Origin: Terriglobia bacterium
GTDB lineage: Bacteria; Acidobacteriota; Terriglobia; Terriglobales; Acidobacteriaceae
Direction of reading: 5' to 3'
Assembly (NCBI GenBank): GCA_020073645.1
Contig: JAIQET010000022.1
Location: forward strand, 1 to 58,028
DNA: 58,028 nt
The position numbers and the translations under genes were made by a program. Below, in pieces: positions 18,849-27,226 of the stretch (positions are counted from its first letter, which is position 1; each line of letters starts with the position of its first letter). Below the pieces are notes generated by a model, which had not been told where the DNA came from, searched no databases, and worked only from the letters and a program-made list of their open reading frames with translations.

Positions 18849-18890
18849 AGAGGGGTCGCCTCTGCCATCGCCCGTGCGCCTATGCGGGCG
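18849..18890 (+). other. Two consecutive stem-loops in the leader of the alpha/beta hydrolase gene
   Basis: AGAGG-GGTCG-CCTCT (18849-18863) is followed by CGCCCG-(10 nt)-CGGGCG (18869-18890), ending 15 bases before the GTG start. Neither is followed by a T-run, so they are not terminators. They might affect translation or RNA stability. Confidence 0.4.
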
Positions 18891-18905
18891 CTGGAGACAT
18901 AGATT

Positions 18906-19694
18906 GTGAATCGGAAAACTCCGCCGAAGGCGCGCTTCATTCCGCATGAGGAGATTCCTTCCCCGCTCCCCATCCTCTGTGAACCGTTGGCTCTGCTGGA
19001 ATTGGCCACGCTGCGGCTCTCGCCCGTGTACTACGGCATGGGGGTTCCTGCAGGAGATGGAACGGCGGTGGTCATCGTCCCAGGTTTTTTGGGGATGGAC
19101 CTAAGCCTCTTTGAACTCCACGCCTGGCTTACCCGTGTCGGCTACCATCCGTATTTCTCTGGTATTGGTTTTGCTGCGGACTGCCCCAACCAACTGGCGC
19201 AACAGCTGGCGGAGACCATCGACCTCGCGTACGCGGAAACGGGACACCGGGTGCACCTTGTGGGGCATAGCCTGGGCGGGATCTTCGCCCGTTCCGCGGC
19301 GGTCCGAATGCCGAACCGCATCGCTTCCGTCACCACCTTGGGCTCTCCTTTCCGGGGGCTCGTCGCGCATGGACTCGTGCTCTCTCTGGGCAACCTGGTA
19401 CGCCGCCGGATCCGCAGGCAGTACCGGAACCCGCCGGAGGGATGCGCTACCAGTCGGTGCTCGTGCGCATTCGGGCGCTCTCTCGGCCGGACGTGGCCGA
19501 GATCGGTCGCTCAAACGGCCATCTATACCCGTGACGACGGGATCGTCGACTGGCGCTACTGCCTGACCGGTGACCCAAACGTGGACGTGGAGGTCTGCGG
19601 GACGCACCTCGGTCTTATCTTCAACTCGAATACCTACCTGCACATTGCGGAGCGCCTGGCCGCCAGATCCGGAAAGCGCGCTTCAAAGCCGTAA
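18906..19694 (+). CDS. PGAP1-like alpha/beta hydrolase (lipase/acyltransferase type)
   Basis: 262 residues from a GTG with GGAG upstream. The alpha/beta-hydrolase core includes the oxyanion strand 'VVIVPGFLGMD', the nucleophile elbow 'LVGHSLGGIFAR' (S122), an acid candidate in 'YTRDDGIVDW' (D211 or D215) and the catalytic His in 'CGTHLGLIFN' (H234). A short insert carries C180, C185 and C187, which may form disulphides or bind a metal. No signal peptide. Substrate unknown; lipid or ester hydrolysis is the family expectation. Confidence 0.8.
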   Translation: MNRKTPPKARFIPHEEIPSPLPILCEPLALLELATLRLSPVYYGMGVPAGDGTAVVIVPGFLGMDLSLFELHAWLTRVGYHPYFSGIGFAADCPNQLAQQLAETIDLAYAETGHRVHLVGHSLGGIFARSAAVRMPNRIASVTTLGSPFRGLVAHGLVLSLGNLVRRRIRRQYRNPPEGCATSRCSCAFGRSLGRTWPRSVAQTAIYTRDDGIVDWRYCLTGDPNVDVEVCGTHLGLIFNSNTYLHIAERLAARSGKRASKP

Positions 19695-19695
19695 C

Positions 19696-19713
19696 CCGCC
19701 ATCGCGGTTTTTT
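19696..19713 (+). terminator. Short rho-independent terminator after the alpha/beta hydrolase
   Basis: CCGC (19696-19699), loop CATC, GCGG (19704-19707), then six T residues (19708-19713). The stem is only 4 bp but the T-run is clean and the position, just after the stop codon, is right. Confidence 0.5.
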
Positions 19714-19845
19714 CTTTGGCCTTTAACGGTTACAGAGGAGCCGTGCATGAAGATTCCTTCCTTAGCCAGTCACACCCAGCGGTGATTCAAATCACTGCAT
19801 TCCGGCCCCCAAGCCGCAAGAATGGCTCCTATTCAAGGGGGACGG

Positions 19846-20307
19846 ATGTCGACACCTACTACACTCAGAGCTCAACAGATAGCCCCGAAAGCGCGCACCG
19901 GATATCCCGCTCTCTGGGCGGCACTCGAAGGAATCTGTAGCCGAATGGCAGTTGCGAAAGGCAAGGTTCTGTTCCAGCAGGGTGAGGCGGGACGCGGTGT
20001 GTTCCTGCTGCGCCAAGGGAAGGTAAGGCTGTCCCTGCATAGGGCAGGTGGTAAGGAACTGCCCTACCGCGTAGCTGGGCCAGGAAATATTCTGGGATTG
20101 CCAGCCACCCTCTCCCATGCGCCCTACAGCCTTACGGCCGAGAATCTGGCGGACTGCGAAGTGGGATTCGCCCCTGCAGAAGATGTACTTAATCTCCTCA
20201 GCAAGCGCGGCGATCTTTGTTTTCAGGCAGTGGAGATTATGGCCCACGAAGTGAGGAAACTGCGAAAAAAGCAAGCAGTTCTTGTTCCTCTGAACTCTGC
20301 CCAATAG
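19846..20307 (+). CDS. Stand-alone cyclic-nucleotide-binding (Crp-like sensor) domain protein
   Basis: 153 residues from the ATG at 19846 (AAGGGGG just upstream). The body is a cNMP-binding beta-roll ('AVAKGKVLFQQGEAGRGVFLLRQGKVRL', 'GNILGLPATLSHAPYSLTAENLADCEV') ending with a helix where the Crp dimer helix would be. The helix-turn-helix of Crp/Fnr proteins is absent; the stop follows at once, and no downstream frame supplies it. The phosphate-binding cassette is degenerate, so ligand binding is uncertain. It may act through protein interactions. Confidence 0.75.
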   Translation: MSTPTTLRAQQIAPKARTGYPALWAALEGICSRMAVAKGKVLFQQGEAGRGVFLLRQGKVRLSLHRAGGKELPYRVAGPGNILGLPATLSHAPYSLTAENLADCEVGFAPAEDVLNLLSKRGDLCFQAVEIMAHEVRKLRKKQAVLVPLNSAQ

Positions 20308-20485
20308 CTCTGACCCTTAACCCTAGGCCACCGGTGCTCCGCTTGGGCACCGCTGAGCTCGAATCGTACACGTGGCCGGACGGCCTGGCAGGACCTACGA
20401 GCCGTGTTCAACGGAGCCTTATTGCGCGTCAGCCCGAAATGTTGTTGAAGGGCGACGCCATCCGGATCACCCGGCTCTCTCGAAC

Positions 20486-21709
20486 TCATGGCCGCTGAAT
20501 CTCCAGAGTGCGCACCAGCCATGGAATAACAACCTGCCGGAAGATCACTGGATCAGGCCACACTTTCACCTGTCGCCCGAGGTGGCCGCCCTGGGGATTG
20601 ATCCATGCCGTCTTGGGAACGTCTCCCTGGCTGAGCAGCAGGTAAATGTCCGAGATCGGAACCTGGGTGTCGAGCACACCACCAATGACGAGCATGGGGG
20701 CCATCGGTTTGCCCAGCAGGTTCTGATGCACCAGAGACATCTTGGGCAAAACCGCCGCCATCTCGTCCAGCGACTTGACTCCGTCCAGGACGGACATGAG
20801 TGCCGGCACTTGATCGAATAAGTACTCTCGATTTCCCAGGAGCGAATTCATCAGGAAATCTTTCTGGAAAAACTTGTCAATGGGTGGGGACTGCGCGCTT
20901 GCGCCTTTCAGGCGCGCGCGTTCGACGATGGCCAGCTTGGTGGCCCAGTAGGCGCCCCAACTGACACCGTGGATGGCGAGTCTGTTCTTATCGACCTCGG
21001 GCCTGGTCTGCACGTAGTCGATCACTCGCGATAACATCCGGTCCGCGGTTTCGCTGACCTTGATCGGCGCCTGCCCGGTCCCCGGCCCATCCACCGCGAG
21101 ATAGCCAATGCCGTACGGCAGAATCGCGGAGAAGGTTTCGGTGAGGTCTTCCTTCCGGCTGTCCAGTCCGTTTACTGCGATCACAAGTGGGACCGGGGCC
21201 TTGGCATTCTTCGGCACCCGCAAGTACCCGATAATCTCTTTTCCTTCGAAGGGAATGTGAACCACCTCGAGGGGCGGGTCAAAGAAGCGGGCGTGAGCAA
21301 GAAACGCTTCGATCGCCTTGGCATAGGAGCGTTGTTTCCCCGGCGATGCTGGGATCGGCCAACGGCCGAACGAATAAAGCCGCCAGGCTCGAATGTAGTC
21401 AGCGTCGGCTTTCGCGGGATCGGTAGCCTCCACTGCCTTTGCCTCCGCCACGTACTTGTCGGCGACTGCCATGAAGGCTGCCGCCCATTCATCTTTGTCT
21501 CTCGTCTTGATCGCGGCCAAGGCTTCGCGCACGTCGGCCGGGTCGAGGCCGATGAGAGGGTACATCCCGTTCTCCGCCCGTTTGATCGCCTCCGTTTTAA
21601 TCTCGTCCAGCGTCCGTTCGCCCCGTTCCTGAGCCAACCCAGGGGTCACGAGCGCGGCGACGAAGGCCAGCGCCAGCAGTATTAGACCGAACACAGCTCG
21701 GCTTGCCAC
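20486..21709 (-). CDS. Secreted alpha/beta hydrolase (FrsA / pseudooxynicotine-hydrolase-like)
   Basis: 407 residues from a GTG with AGGAG eight bases upstream. A signal peptide ('VFGLILLALAFVAALVTPGLA') is followed by a helical cap region (residues 35-145) and an alpha/beta-hydrolase domain: 'PLVIAVNGLDSRKED', the nucleophile S250 in 'IHGVSWGAYWATKLA', an acid in 'VIGGVLDTQVPISD' and a His in 'PQGGHLG'. The architecture resembles the esterase/C-C hydrolase group with an N-terminal cap. It lies downstream of the Oar-type receptor on the same strand but behind a terminator, so it is probably transcribed separately. Substrate unknown. Confidence 0.8.
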   Translation of the reverse strand: MASRAVFGLILLALAFVAALVTPGLAQERGERTLDEIKTEAIKRAENGMYPLIGLDPADVREALAAIKTRDKDEWAAAFMAVADKYVAEAKAVEATDPAKADADYIRAWRLYSFGRWPIPASPGKQRSYAKAIEAFLAHARFFDPPLEVVHIPFEGKEIIGYLRVPKNAKAPVPLVIAVNGLDSRKEDLTETFSAILPYGIGYLAVDGPGTGQAPIKVSETADRMLSRVIDYVQTRPEVDKNRLAIHGVSWGAYWATKLAIVERARLKGASAQSPPIDKFFQKDFLMNSLLGNREYLFDQVPALMSVLDGVKSLDEMAAVLPKMSLVHQNLLGKPMAPMLVIGGVLDTQVPISDIYLLLSQGDVPKTAWINPQGGHLGRQVKVWPDPVIFRQVVIPWLVRTLEIQRP

Positions 21710-21760
21710 TTTCTCAGCTCCTTTCGCTCAGAGTTCTGCCCTGTTGCCGTGGGCATGAAA

Positions 21761-21787
21761 GGGCCGGACTTAGAATCAGTCCGGCCT
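21761..21787 (-). terminator. Probable terminator after the Oar-type receptor
   Basis: Inverted repeat GGCCGGACT (21762-21770) and AGTCCGGCC (21778-21786) with a 7-nt loop, 25 bases after the receptor stop codon. On the minus strand it is followed by CTTTC, a weak T-run. Confidence 0.6.
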
Positions 21788-21812
21788 GCTTTCTCAGATC
21801 TACTTGCAGCGG

Positions 21813-24800
21813 TTAGAAGGTCAGTTTCAGGCCCAACTGAATCGCACGGCTGCCGCCCGATCCGATGACCGGGTTGGACGCTGATACGTCAGGCGTAGCA
21901 CACGAACATCCGAACGAACCGGTCGACGGGTCGTTGTGGGCCCAACCATTCTGTCCGCCGAACGGATTCGCGAAGTTGGGATGGTTGAGAATGTTGAAGA
22001 ACTCGACGCGAAACTGGGCCCCCAAACGCTCCGTGAACTTCCAATTCTTGGCCAACGAAAAATCCCAGTTGCGGAAACCCGTGTCGCGGAAAATGTTCCT
22101 CCCCATAGTACCGAACTGGCCGAGCGCGGGTGGCAGCATGATTGAACCGCGGTTGGCGTAGCAGCCAAAGAGTCCCAGGGCTTGACTTGTGAGGCCACCC
22201 GGTCCTCCGTCCAGGGTCTGGGCCTTGGCCAGGCAGGCCGGATTGCTGCTGCCAGGGAAGAATGGTATCCCCGTGGTCGTCGAGGTGAAGTCGGACGGGT
22301 TCCCGAAGAAGTTCCAGCGGTCATTCAGGGCGCCGCTTCCACTAATGTCGGTTCCCGCATCCATCACGCCAAAGGGCTGCGCGCTAGCTATGGTGACAAT
22401 CGAATTGACCTGCCAGCCCTCCAGTAACTGTGCAAACGACTTCTTCCCGGGGATCAGGTAGGTCATCGACAGAGTGAAGCGATGCCGTATGTCAAAGTCG
22501 CTGCTCGCGTACTCCCTCCCTATGTGCGTGCTATCGGAGGGCAGGCCTAATCCTGCCCCAAAGTCCCAGTTGGCGCCAACATTGTCGAGGGAATGGGACC
22601 AGGTGTAGCCCGCAACGAAGGAGAAGCCCCGGTAATTGCGTGCCGTCACAGTAGTCTGCAAGCCGTTGTAGTTGGAGCGATAACTGTTCCCCATCTGGTA
22701 GATATTCGCCAGGAACGGAAACTTGCCGAAGAATGGTCGGGCCGCCTGCTCGGCATCGGAATCAGCGGCACCAGCTGCGATTGCATCTGGCGTCCACCCC
22801 GAGCCCGCGGGCGCCTGATTGAGATCGCGGATGTTGACCAGATCAACGCCCCAGTTACCGGCGTAGGCAATTTCCATGGAGAGGTTATTGTTGAACGCAT
22901 GCTGCAAGCTCAGCGTCCAGTTGGCTACGTAAGGAGTTCTGAGGTTCCGGTCCATTCCCAGCACGGAGCAGGGATTGGCGCCGCAATCGATGGGCGTCGT
23001 CGGGAATACGGTTCCGGGTACCCCGGTGATAGCCGGGTCCCAGTTGAGACTGGAACTATCGTAAAAGACTGTGCCGACAGAGATGGTACCGTTGCCGGGC
23101 GATACTCCGGCGGCACCGGTCGGAATGGTGCTGATGCCCAGCGAGTTATTCAAGGCCAGGAACGATTCCCAGTTCAGCGTCTCGTAGATGACGCCACCAC
23201 CGCCACGGAGCACCGTGTTTCCATTGCCCCTGATATCCCAGGCGAAGCCGGCACGCGGTGCGAAATTGTTGTGGTCTCCGTTGTAGGGCGAACTAACCGT
23301 TTTTCCAGAACAGTCCTGCACGCCGACCTGGAGAAGTCCGCAGGTCGGATCGAAGGCGCCCAGCAGGTTGTGTTCCTCCTTCACAACTGTATTCAGTTCA
23401 TAGCGCAGCCCGAAGTTCAGGGTCAGAGTTCTGGTGACACGCCAGTCATCCTGCGCGAAGCCGGCGTATCCCCAGTTGTGGATGTGCCGCGTTGGGTCGC
23501 CAACCAGTTGACTGCCGGAACACACCGAGCCCGCGAAGTAGTCTTCAAGCCCCGTGGCACCGTCGAACACGTCGTTGCAGAACCCGAACTTGATTCTTCC
23601 CCGGCCACCGCCGTACGCGCCGCCGTTGAAGCTGTCGCGATGGATCTCTCCCCCGAATTTGAAGGCGTGATTGCCGCGCGTGTAGGCGACTTGGTCGACA
23701 AATTGGAACCTGGTGTCGGGCCCCTGCACCTTGGGCCAGTTAAAACCACCTAATTCCTGGGGGAAAATGTAGAAAGGGAAAATGTTGATGCGCGGCAGTC
23801 CACCATAGAGCGGGTTGGTTATGCCAGTGTCGAGGCCGTAGCTGGACGCAAGCTTGGTGTGGTCTGCGGTGAAGGTGGGTTGGTAAAGGCGGTTGTAGCC
23901 GAACCGGGCTTCATTGACCCAGCGGGAGCTGGGGACCCAGGTCCAGTTCACACCAAACAACTGAGCCCGGGTATGAATTTGCGTCAACCATTGGGGCTGG
24001 AGCTGGCTCGCATCCGATACCGTTCCCGAATTGTTGCCGAAGAAATATCGGCCACTCAAGCTGTGGTGCTCATTCAGATGAAAGTCGACCTTCCCAACGG
24101 CGTTGTCGGAACTGACCGCGTTGGGCAGACCGAAGAAGATAAGCGTCGGATCACTCGGGTTGGTGCCTTTGTTGGTTGGGAAACCGGTTCCGTTACAGGA
24201 GATCGGCGGACCCAAGGTGCAGCCGGCAACCTGCAGGCTCACGTTGCTTACGGGAATTGGAGTTTCCATCTGTTGCAAGGCAGCGATCGCATCCACCAGG
24301 CTGTTGGCTGGATCGCCTCCAAGCGAGACCGTGGTCGGGGTCTGAATTTGACCCGTGTTGCCCACGGTGTAGCGCTGTCCCTCATATCCGCCAAAGAAAA
24401 ACAGCCTGTCTTTTAGGATCGGTCCACCCACCGTGCCGCCGAATTGCTCCAGATTCCTGGGATTCTTCGGTTGCGAGGTCGGGTTGAAAAAGTTGCGCGC
24501 ATCCAGCGGCGTATCCCGGCCGAACGCATACCCGCTCCCGTGGAGACTGTTGGTCCCCGACTTCAAGCCGACGTTGACGATGGCCCCAGGCTTCCAGCCG
24601 TACTCCGCCGGAGGATTTTGCTGGACATTGAACTCCTGGATGGAGTCCACCGGCAGGATGGTCGCTGAATCTCCCGCAATCCCGGCGCCGTTGATGATGC
24701 TCTGGCCGGAGAAGGGTTCGCTGTTAAACAGGCCGTCGACCAGGTAGGCATTGTCTTCGGCTCGAAGACCGTTCGTGCTCGTCGTGGAAAATCCGCCACC

Positions 24801-25310
24801 CGGGTAACGCACCACGCCGGGCCGCAACTGGAGCAGGTTCTCGTAGTTTCGGCCGTTCAGCGGGAGATCATTGATCTCCTTGTTACTGAGCGTGCCGCCC
24901 AAGGTGGCCGACGTGGTGTTCAGCAGAGGAACCTCGCCGCTGACCACGACGGTTTGAGTGACATTCCCCGGCGAAAGAGTTATGTCGATCAGGACATCCT
25001 TGGCAACCTCGAGCTGAACGTTATTCCGCTCCACCGTCGTGAAGCCGTTGGCTTCCACCCGGACCTTGTAGGTGCTGGGGACCAGATTGGGGGCAGCGTA
25101 CGTGCCAGCATCATCCGTGGCCAGCGTACGCACGGTGCTGCGCAGCACATCCGTGATGGTCACGGTAGCGCCTTTCACCGCAGCGCCGGTCTTGTCTGAG
25201 ACACTGCCCAGAATGCGACCGGTGTTGGTCTGCGAGAACAGGGGAACGCCGAGGCAGAGCGTGAGCAAACCCACACCAAGAGCGCGGGCAGTCTTCTTTG
25301 AGAAACCCAT
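21813..25310 (-). CDS. Oar-type TonB-dependent outer-membrane receptor
   Basis: 1165 residues. A signal peptide ('LGVGLLTLCLGVPLFSQ') precedes a carboxypeptidase-regulatory-like domain ('GRILGSVSDKTGAAVKGATV', residues about 30-115), a plug domain ('LPLNGRNYENLLQLRPGV') and a large beta-barrel ending in the outer-membrane signature '...QLGLKLTF' with terminal Phe. This is the acidobacterial/myxobacterial Oar-like subclass, which imports or secretes bulky substrates, often carbohydrates or peptides. The start has GGAGGA upstream. It is divergent from a FadR-type regulator whose operator-like site lies in the shared region, so the receptor may deliver the substrate of the catabolic operon on the other side. 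Confidence 0.9.
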   Translation of the reverse strand: MGFSKKTARALGVGLLTLCLGVPLFSQTNTGRILGSVSDKTGAAVKGATVTITDVLRSTVRTLATDDAGTYAAPNLVPSTYKVRVEANGFTTVERNNVQLEVAKDVLIDITLSPGNVTQTVVVSGEVPLLNTTSATLGGTLSNKEINDLPLNGRNYENLLQLRPGVVRYPGGGFSTTSTNGLRAEDNAYLVDGLFNSEPFSGQSIINGAGIAGDSATILPVDSIQEFNVQQNPPAEYGWKPGAIVNVGLKSGTNSLHGSGYAFGRDTPLDARNFFNPTSQPKNPRNLEQFGGTVGGPILKDRLFFFGGYEGQRYTVGNTGQIQTPTTVSLGGDPANSLVDAIAALQQMETPIPVSNVSLQVAGCTLGPPISCNGTGFPTNKGTNPSDPTLIFFGLPNAVSSDNAVGKVDFHLNEHHSLSGRYFFGNNSGTVSDASQLQPQWLTQIHTRAQLFGVNWTWVPSSRWVNEARFGYNRLYQPTFTADHTKLASSYGLDTGITNPLYGGLPRINIFPFYIFPQELGGFNWPKVQGPDTRFQFVDQVAYTRGNHAFKFGGEIHRDSFNGGAYGGGRGRIKFGFCNDVFDGATGLEDYFAGSVCSGSQLVGDPTRHIHNWGYAGFAQDDWRVTRTLTLNFGLRYELNTVVKEEHNLLGAFDPTCGLLQVGVQDCSGKTVSSPYNGDHNNFAPRAGFAWDIRGNGNTVLRGGGGVIYETLNWESFLALNNSLGISTIPTGAAGVSPGNGTISVGTVFYDSSSLNWDPAITGVPGTVFPTTPIDCGANPCSVLGMDRNLRTPYVANWTLSLQHAFNNNLSMEIAYAGNWGVDLVNIRDLNQAPAGSGWTPDAIAAGAADSDAEQAARPFFGKFPFLANIYQMGNSYRSNYNGLQTTVTARNYRGFSFVAGYTWSHSLDNVGANWDFGAGLGLPSDSTHIGREYASSDFDIRHRFTLSMTYLIPGKKSFAQLLEGWQVNSIVTIASAQPFGVMDAGTDISGSGALNDRWNFFGNPSDFTSTTTGIPFFPGSSNPACLAKAQTLDGGPGGLTSQALGLFGCYANRGSIMLPPALGQFGTMGRNIFRDTGFRNWDFSLAKNWKFTERLGAQFRVEFFNILNHPNFANPFGGQNGWAHNDPSTGSFGCSCATPDVSASNPVIGSGGSRAIQLGLKLTF

Positions 25311-25389
25311 GCACCCATCCTCCGTGAGACGGTCTCTGGTCCGACAGCTGTACCACCATATCGCATGCGTGTCAAGCAGGATTTTATTC

Positions 25390-25421
25390 TTGACACTAGG
25401 TGTGGTCTAGTGGTATGACCA
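25390..25421 (+). promoter_or_regulatory. Predicted regulator promoter overlapped by a FadR/GntR-type operator
   Basis: TTGACA (25390-25395) and TATGAC (25414-25419) are separated by 18 bases. The inverted repeat TGGT-ATG-ACCA (25411-25421) covers the -10 box. TGGT-N3-ACCA is the recognised consensus of FadR-subfamily regulators, and the gene downstream encodes one, so autorepression is the simple reading. The receptor gene lies about 100 bases away on the other strand and may share the site. Confidence 0.6.
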
Positions 25422-25596
25422 ATTTAGCTGTTTGCGATTAGAGGTATACGTAATCTAGCCAATCAGTGGTTTGTGGTCTGATCTATATACCATGAGTCCT
25501 AGGATCTCGTCTCCGAAAATTGCGTCCCCTCTGAACATGCGGTACAGTACGCGCACAAAGACCGGCACCATGTTCGGTCGCTTGGGGGAGAAATCG

Positions 25597-26301
25597 GTGT
25601 ACAAGGCGATCCGCGCTTCGCGGCTTTACGAGCAAATCGTCGAACAGATTGAGCACTCCATTCTCAAGGGGGTGCTCAAGCCGGGAGACCAGCTGCCGGC
25701 AGAACGTGAGTTGGCTCAGCAGTTTGGCGTCAGCCGCACGGCCGTCCGCGAGGCCGTTAAGACGCTGCGCGAAAAGGGGCTGGTGGAAGCCTACTCGGGA
25801 CGCGGGACCTTTGTCACTGACGGGACCTCCCAGGCTATGCGAGAGTCACTGGATCTGCTGATCAAGATAGGTCAGCAGGAAGGGTCGACCCATCTGGCGG
25901 AGTTGCGGCAGATTCTGGAACCGGAAATCGCGGCCCTGGCGGCCACCCGTATTGAAGAGCAACTAGTGGCAACCATGCGGGAGGCGGTCGCCGTGATGGA
26001 CCGCAGCCTGCGCGACCCGGATGCCTATATCGAGGCCGATCTCGATTTCCATTTGGCCTTGGCGGAGGCCGCCGGCAATCCCCTCGTCCTGTCGCTCATC
26101 GATTCGATCGTGGGTTTGCTGCGCGAGCAGCGGATGGGCATCTTCTATGTTGAGGGCGGACCGGAGCGCGGGCAGTACCACCACAAACGCATCTTCCAGG
26201 CCATCGAGAAACGTGACCCTGACGCCGCGCGCGAGGCCATGCGGGCCCATCTGACCCAGGTCAGCCAGGATTCGCGTGATTCCTCCAGCAAGCGGGACTA
26301 A
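25597..26301 (+). CDS. FadR-subfamily GntR transcriptional regulator (FCD domain)
   Basis: 234 residues from a GTG at 25597 preceded by GGGGGAG at six bases; upstream in-frame starts (TTG 25471, ATG 25492, 25537, 25570) would add residues outside the family. The winged helix is at about residues 5-75 ('LYEQIVEQIEHSILKGVLKPGDQLPAERELAQQFGVSRTAVREAVKTL' region) and the FCD effector domain follows, with 'DLDFHLALAEAAGNPLV' and 'HKRIFQAIEKRDPDAAREAMRAHL' supplying metal/ligand residues. Members usually repress catabolic operons and respond to organic acids. It lies 43 bases before the catabolic cluster. Confidence 0.88.
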   Translation: MYKAIRASRLYEQIVEQIEHSILKGVLKPGDQLPAERELAQQFGVSRTAVREAVKTLREKGLVEAYSGRGTFVTDGTSQAMRESLDLLIKIGQQEGSTHLAELRQILEPEIAALAATRIEEQLVATMREAVAVMDRSLRDPDAYIEADLDFHLALAEAAGNPLVLSLIDSIVGLLREQRMGIFYVEGGPERGQYHHKRIFQAIEKRDPDAAREAMRAHLTQVSQDSRDSSSKRD

Positions 26302-26344
26302 GCTCTCCGTCGGAGCCTAATTCGTAGTTTGGAGACTGTGAGAG

Positions 26345-27226
26345 ATGGCCAATCTTGGATTTGTAGGCCTGGGCGTGATGGGCGGCCAGATGGTGAACCG
26401 GCTGCTCTCCAAGGGCCACAGCGTCACCGGCTACAACCGCACCCGGTCGAAAGCACAATGGCTGATTGACAAAGGGATGCGCTGGGCCGACTCGCCGCGC
26501 GCCGTAAGCGCAGCGGCCGACTTCACGTTCTCCATGGTGACCAACTCGGCTGCCCTCGGGATGGTGGCGGAAGGTCCGGACGGAATGTTGGCCGCCCTGG
26601 GCAAGGGCAAAGTCCTGATTGACATGAGCACCGTGAGCCCGGAGTTTAGCCGCGGGCTTGCGGCGAAGGTAAGGCAGCAGGACGCCGACATGGTTGACGC
26701 GCCAGTGTCGGGGAGTGTGACGACGCTCCAGCAAGGCATGCTTTCGGTGATGGTTGGAGGACGGCGCGAAACCTTCGAGCGCGTGAAGCCGCTGTTGGAG
26801 GACATTGGCCCGAAGGTGACTTACGTCGGCGGAAACGGGGTTGCGCTTTCCATGAAAATCGCCGTGAATCTCAGCCTCGCGGCACAGATGCTCGCCTTTT
26901 CGGAGGGAGTTCTGCTGGCGGAGAAGAGCGGGATCGCGCGCGAGGTCGCCGTGGACGTGCTCACTCATAGCGCCGTCGCTTCACCGATGATCCAATACCG
27001 CGGCCCCTTCGTGCTGCAGCAGCCGGAGGAAGCCTGGTTCGACGTGAACATGATGCAGAAGGATATGTTGCTGGCCCTGGAGCTCGGCCGTCAGCTGAAT
27101 GTTCCCCTCCCTACAACCGCGGTAACCAACGAGTTCCTGACTGCCGCCCGCGGGATGGGCTGGGAAAAGCAGGACTTTGCTGTGGTGTTCGACGTGTTGG
27201 CTCGCATGTCAGGAGTCACCAAATGA
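26345..27226 (+). CDS. 3-hydroxyisobutyrate-dehydrogenase-family oxidoreductase
   Basis: 293 residues. Rossmann motif 'LGFVGLGVMGGQMVNRLLSKGH', the substrate-binding segment 'MVDAPVSGSV' and the catalytic K171 in 'GGNGVALSMKIAVN'. This beta-hydroxyacid dehydrogenase family includes 3-hydroxyisobutyrate, tartronate-semialdehyde and succinic-semialdehyde reductases; specificity cannot be read from sequence. Its stop overlaps the start of the E1-alpha gene (ATGA), indicating coupled translation and a shared pathway. Confidence 0.85.
   Translation: MANLGFVGLGVMGGQMVNRLLSKGHSVTGYNRTRSKAQWLIDKGMRWADSPRAVSAAADFTFSMVTNSAALGMVAEGPDGMLAALGKGKVLIDMSTVSPEFSRGLAAKVRQQDADMVDAPVSGSVTTLQQGMLSVMVGGRRETFERVKPLLEDIGPKVTYVGGNGVALSMKIAVNLSLAAQMLAFSEGVLLAEKSGIAREVAVDVLTHSAVASPMIQYRGPFVLQQPEEAWFDVNMMQKDMLLALELGRQLNVPLPTTAVTNEFLTAARGMGWEKQDFAVVFDVLARMSGVTK

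Noticed and set aside
22593..23753. 386-residue plus-strand ORF opposite the Oar-type receptor
   Set aside because: Shadow frame; the receptor on the minus strand has clear domains throughout.
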